Below, piece after piece: positions 5,047 through 5,354 of a stretch of DNA of 5,354 nt. The stretch lies in contig JAEDJU010000098.1 of the NCBI GenBank assembly GCA_016296195.1, forward strand, positions 1 through 5,354. The letters run 5' to 3'. Source of the DNA: Candidatus Methanomethylophilaceae archaeon. GTDB lineage: Archaea; Thermoplasmatota; Thermoplasmata; Methanomassiliicoccales; Methanomethylophilaceae. Both the position numbers and the translations under genes were made by a program. Below the pieces are notes generated by a model. That model did no database searches. It was given only the letters and a program-made list of their open reading frames with translations, and was not told the origin of the DNA. Each line of letters starts with the position of its first letter. The first letter of the stretch is position 1.

Positions 5047-5190
5047 AATTCTGAAAAATGATTATTCAGCATTATAATCGTCATTATACGATGATTTTGG
5101 AACATCATCGGACCTAGCCAAATAACGAAAACAACACAGATCCGACCACTATTCCAACATCCTATGGCCTCCATCGTAATGTAGAGCCAC

Positions 5191-5195
5191 TATAA
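5191..5195 (+). promoter_or_regulatory. Possible TATA box of DUF1638-like gene
   Basis: TATAA lies about 30 bp before the ATG at 5225. At normal archaeal spacing the transcript would start within a few bases of the ATG, in line with the lack of a well-placed ribosome binding site (GGAG at 5205-5208 is too far). Confidence 0.3.
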
Positions 5196-5224
5196 CCGAC
5201 CCATGGAGATGACATCATAATACC

Positions 5225-5354
5225 ATGAGGTTGACAATCATCGCTTGTGACATCCTGAAGGAGGAGATAGAATTCCTGACCAAGGACGACCCAGACTTCG
5301 TCCTCGTGAGTACCTGGAGTTCGCCCTCCACGAGAATCCCGAGCACATGAGGGA
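5225..5354 (+). pseudogene. DUF1638-like gene start with apparent frameshift, 3' end outside window
   Basis: From ATG 5225 the frame reads MRLTIIACDILKEEIEFL, then TKDDPDFVL, an N-terminus like DUF1638 proteins (hydrophobic strand, IIAC, KEEIE helix). It then turns into VSTWSSPSTRIPST and stops at TGA 5348-5350. In the overlapping frame from base 5305 the sequence reads REYLEFALHENPEHMR to the window end, and the 'FLxxxLHxxPxxLR' pattern is the expected DUF1638 continuation. Restoring one base near 5303-5305 joins the two parts; the simplest cause is loss of one C from CTC-CGT. It may be a disrupted gene, an assembly error, or less likely a -1 recoding site, although no slippery heptamer is seen. 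DUF1638 has no settled biochemical role; its presence near corrinoid methyltransferase genes is context only. It is divergent from the ferredoxin. Confidence 0.55.

Noticed and set aside
1..5354. CRISPR array, insertion sequence, tRNA or rRNA
   Set aside because: I saw no regularly spaced repeats, transposase-like ORF, tRNA cloverleaf or rRNA-like stretch on either strand.

Overview
The window looks like a piece of a methylamine-using methanogen genome, most probably from the order Methanomassiliicoccales (Thermoplasmatota). Three things point there. The left gene is a monomethylamine methyltransferase (MtmB) read through an in-frame amber codon, which is the pyrrolysine signature. The neighbours are its corrinoid protein, a second corrinoid protein and an Amt/Rh-family channel. 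Every normal stop codon I can identify is TGA, as expected where UAG is reassigned. Coding DNA is moderately GC-rich with many GGA/TCC codons, and intergenic DNA is strongly AT-rich with archaeal TATA-like boxes. The order-level placement is inference; the Pyl-dependent methylamine lifestyle is well supported.

Layout. All main genes are on the minus strand, so read right to left. (a) 5225-5354, plus strand: the start of a DUF1638-like gene that seems to carry a frameshift and runs off the right edge. (b) 4844-5005: a 53-residue 2[4Fe-4S] ferredoxin with a TATA box upstream and a 9-bp perfect stem-loop downstream. (c) 4389-4607: a 72-residue TOBE/Mop-like protein with a TTG start and probably a leaderless mRNA. 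(d) 4083-4301: an AT-rich promoter and a long leader with nested inverted repeats, in front of (e) 3420-4082, a corrinoid protein (MtmC-type), and (f) 2196-3389, an Rh-type ammonium/methylammonium channel 30 bp downstream. A GC hairpin follows it. (g) 1732-2195: a 464-bp AT-rich intergenic region with a direct-repeat pair, TATA candidates and a hairpin-rich leader. (h) 1090-1731 mtmC and, two bases on, (i) mtmB, cut by the left edge after 362 codons.

How they fit together. MtmB moves the methyl group of monomethylamine onto the corrinoid of MtmC and releases ammonia. From MtmC the methyl goes to coenzyme M through MtbA, which is not in the window. The Rh-type channel is well placed to import methylamine or release the ammonia made. 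The second corrinoid protein has no methyltransferase beside it and seems co-transcribed with the channel. The ferredoxin could serve electron transfer in methanogenesis or corrinoid reactivation, but nothing here ties it to a partner.

Most notable: the Rh rather than bacterial-AmtB character of the channel, the orphan corrinoid protein paired with it, the elaborate inverted-repeat leader in front of that pair, the frameshift in the DUF1638-like gene, and the short leader ORF whose stop abuts the mtmC ribosome binding site.
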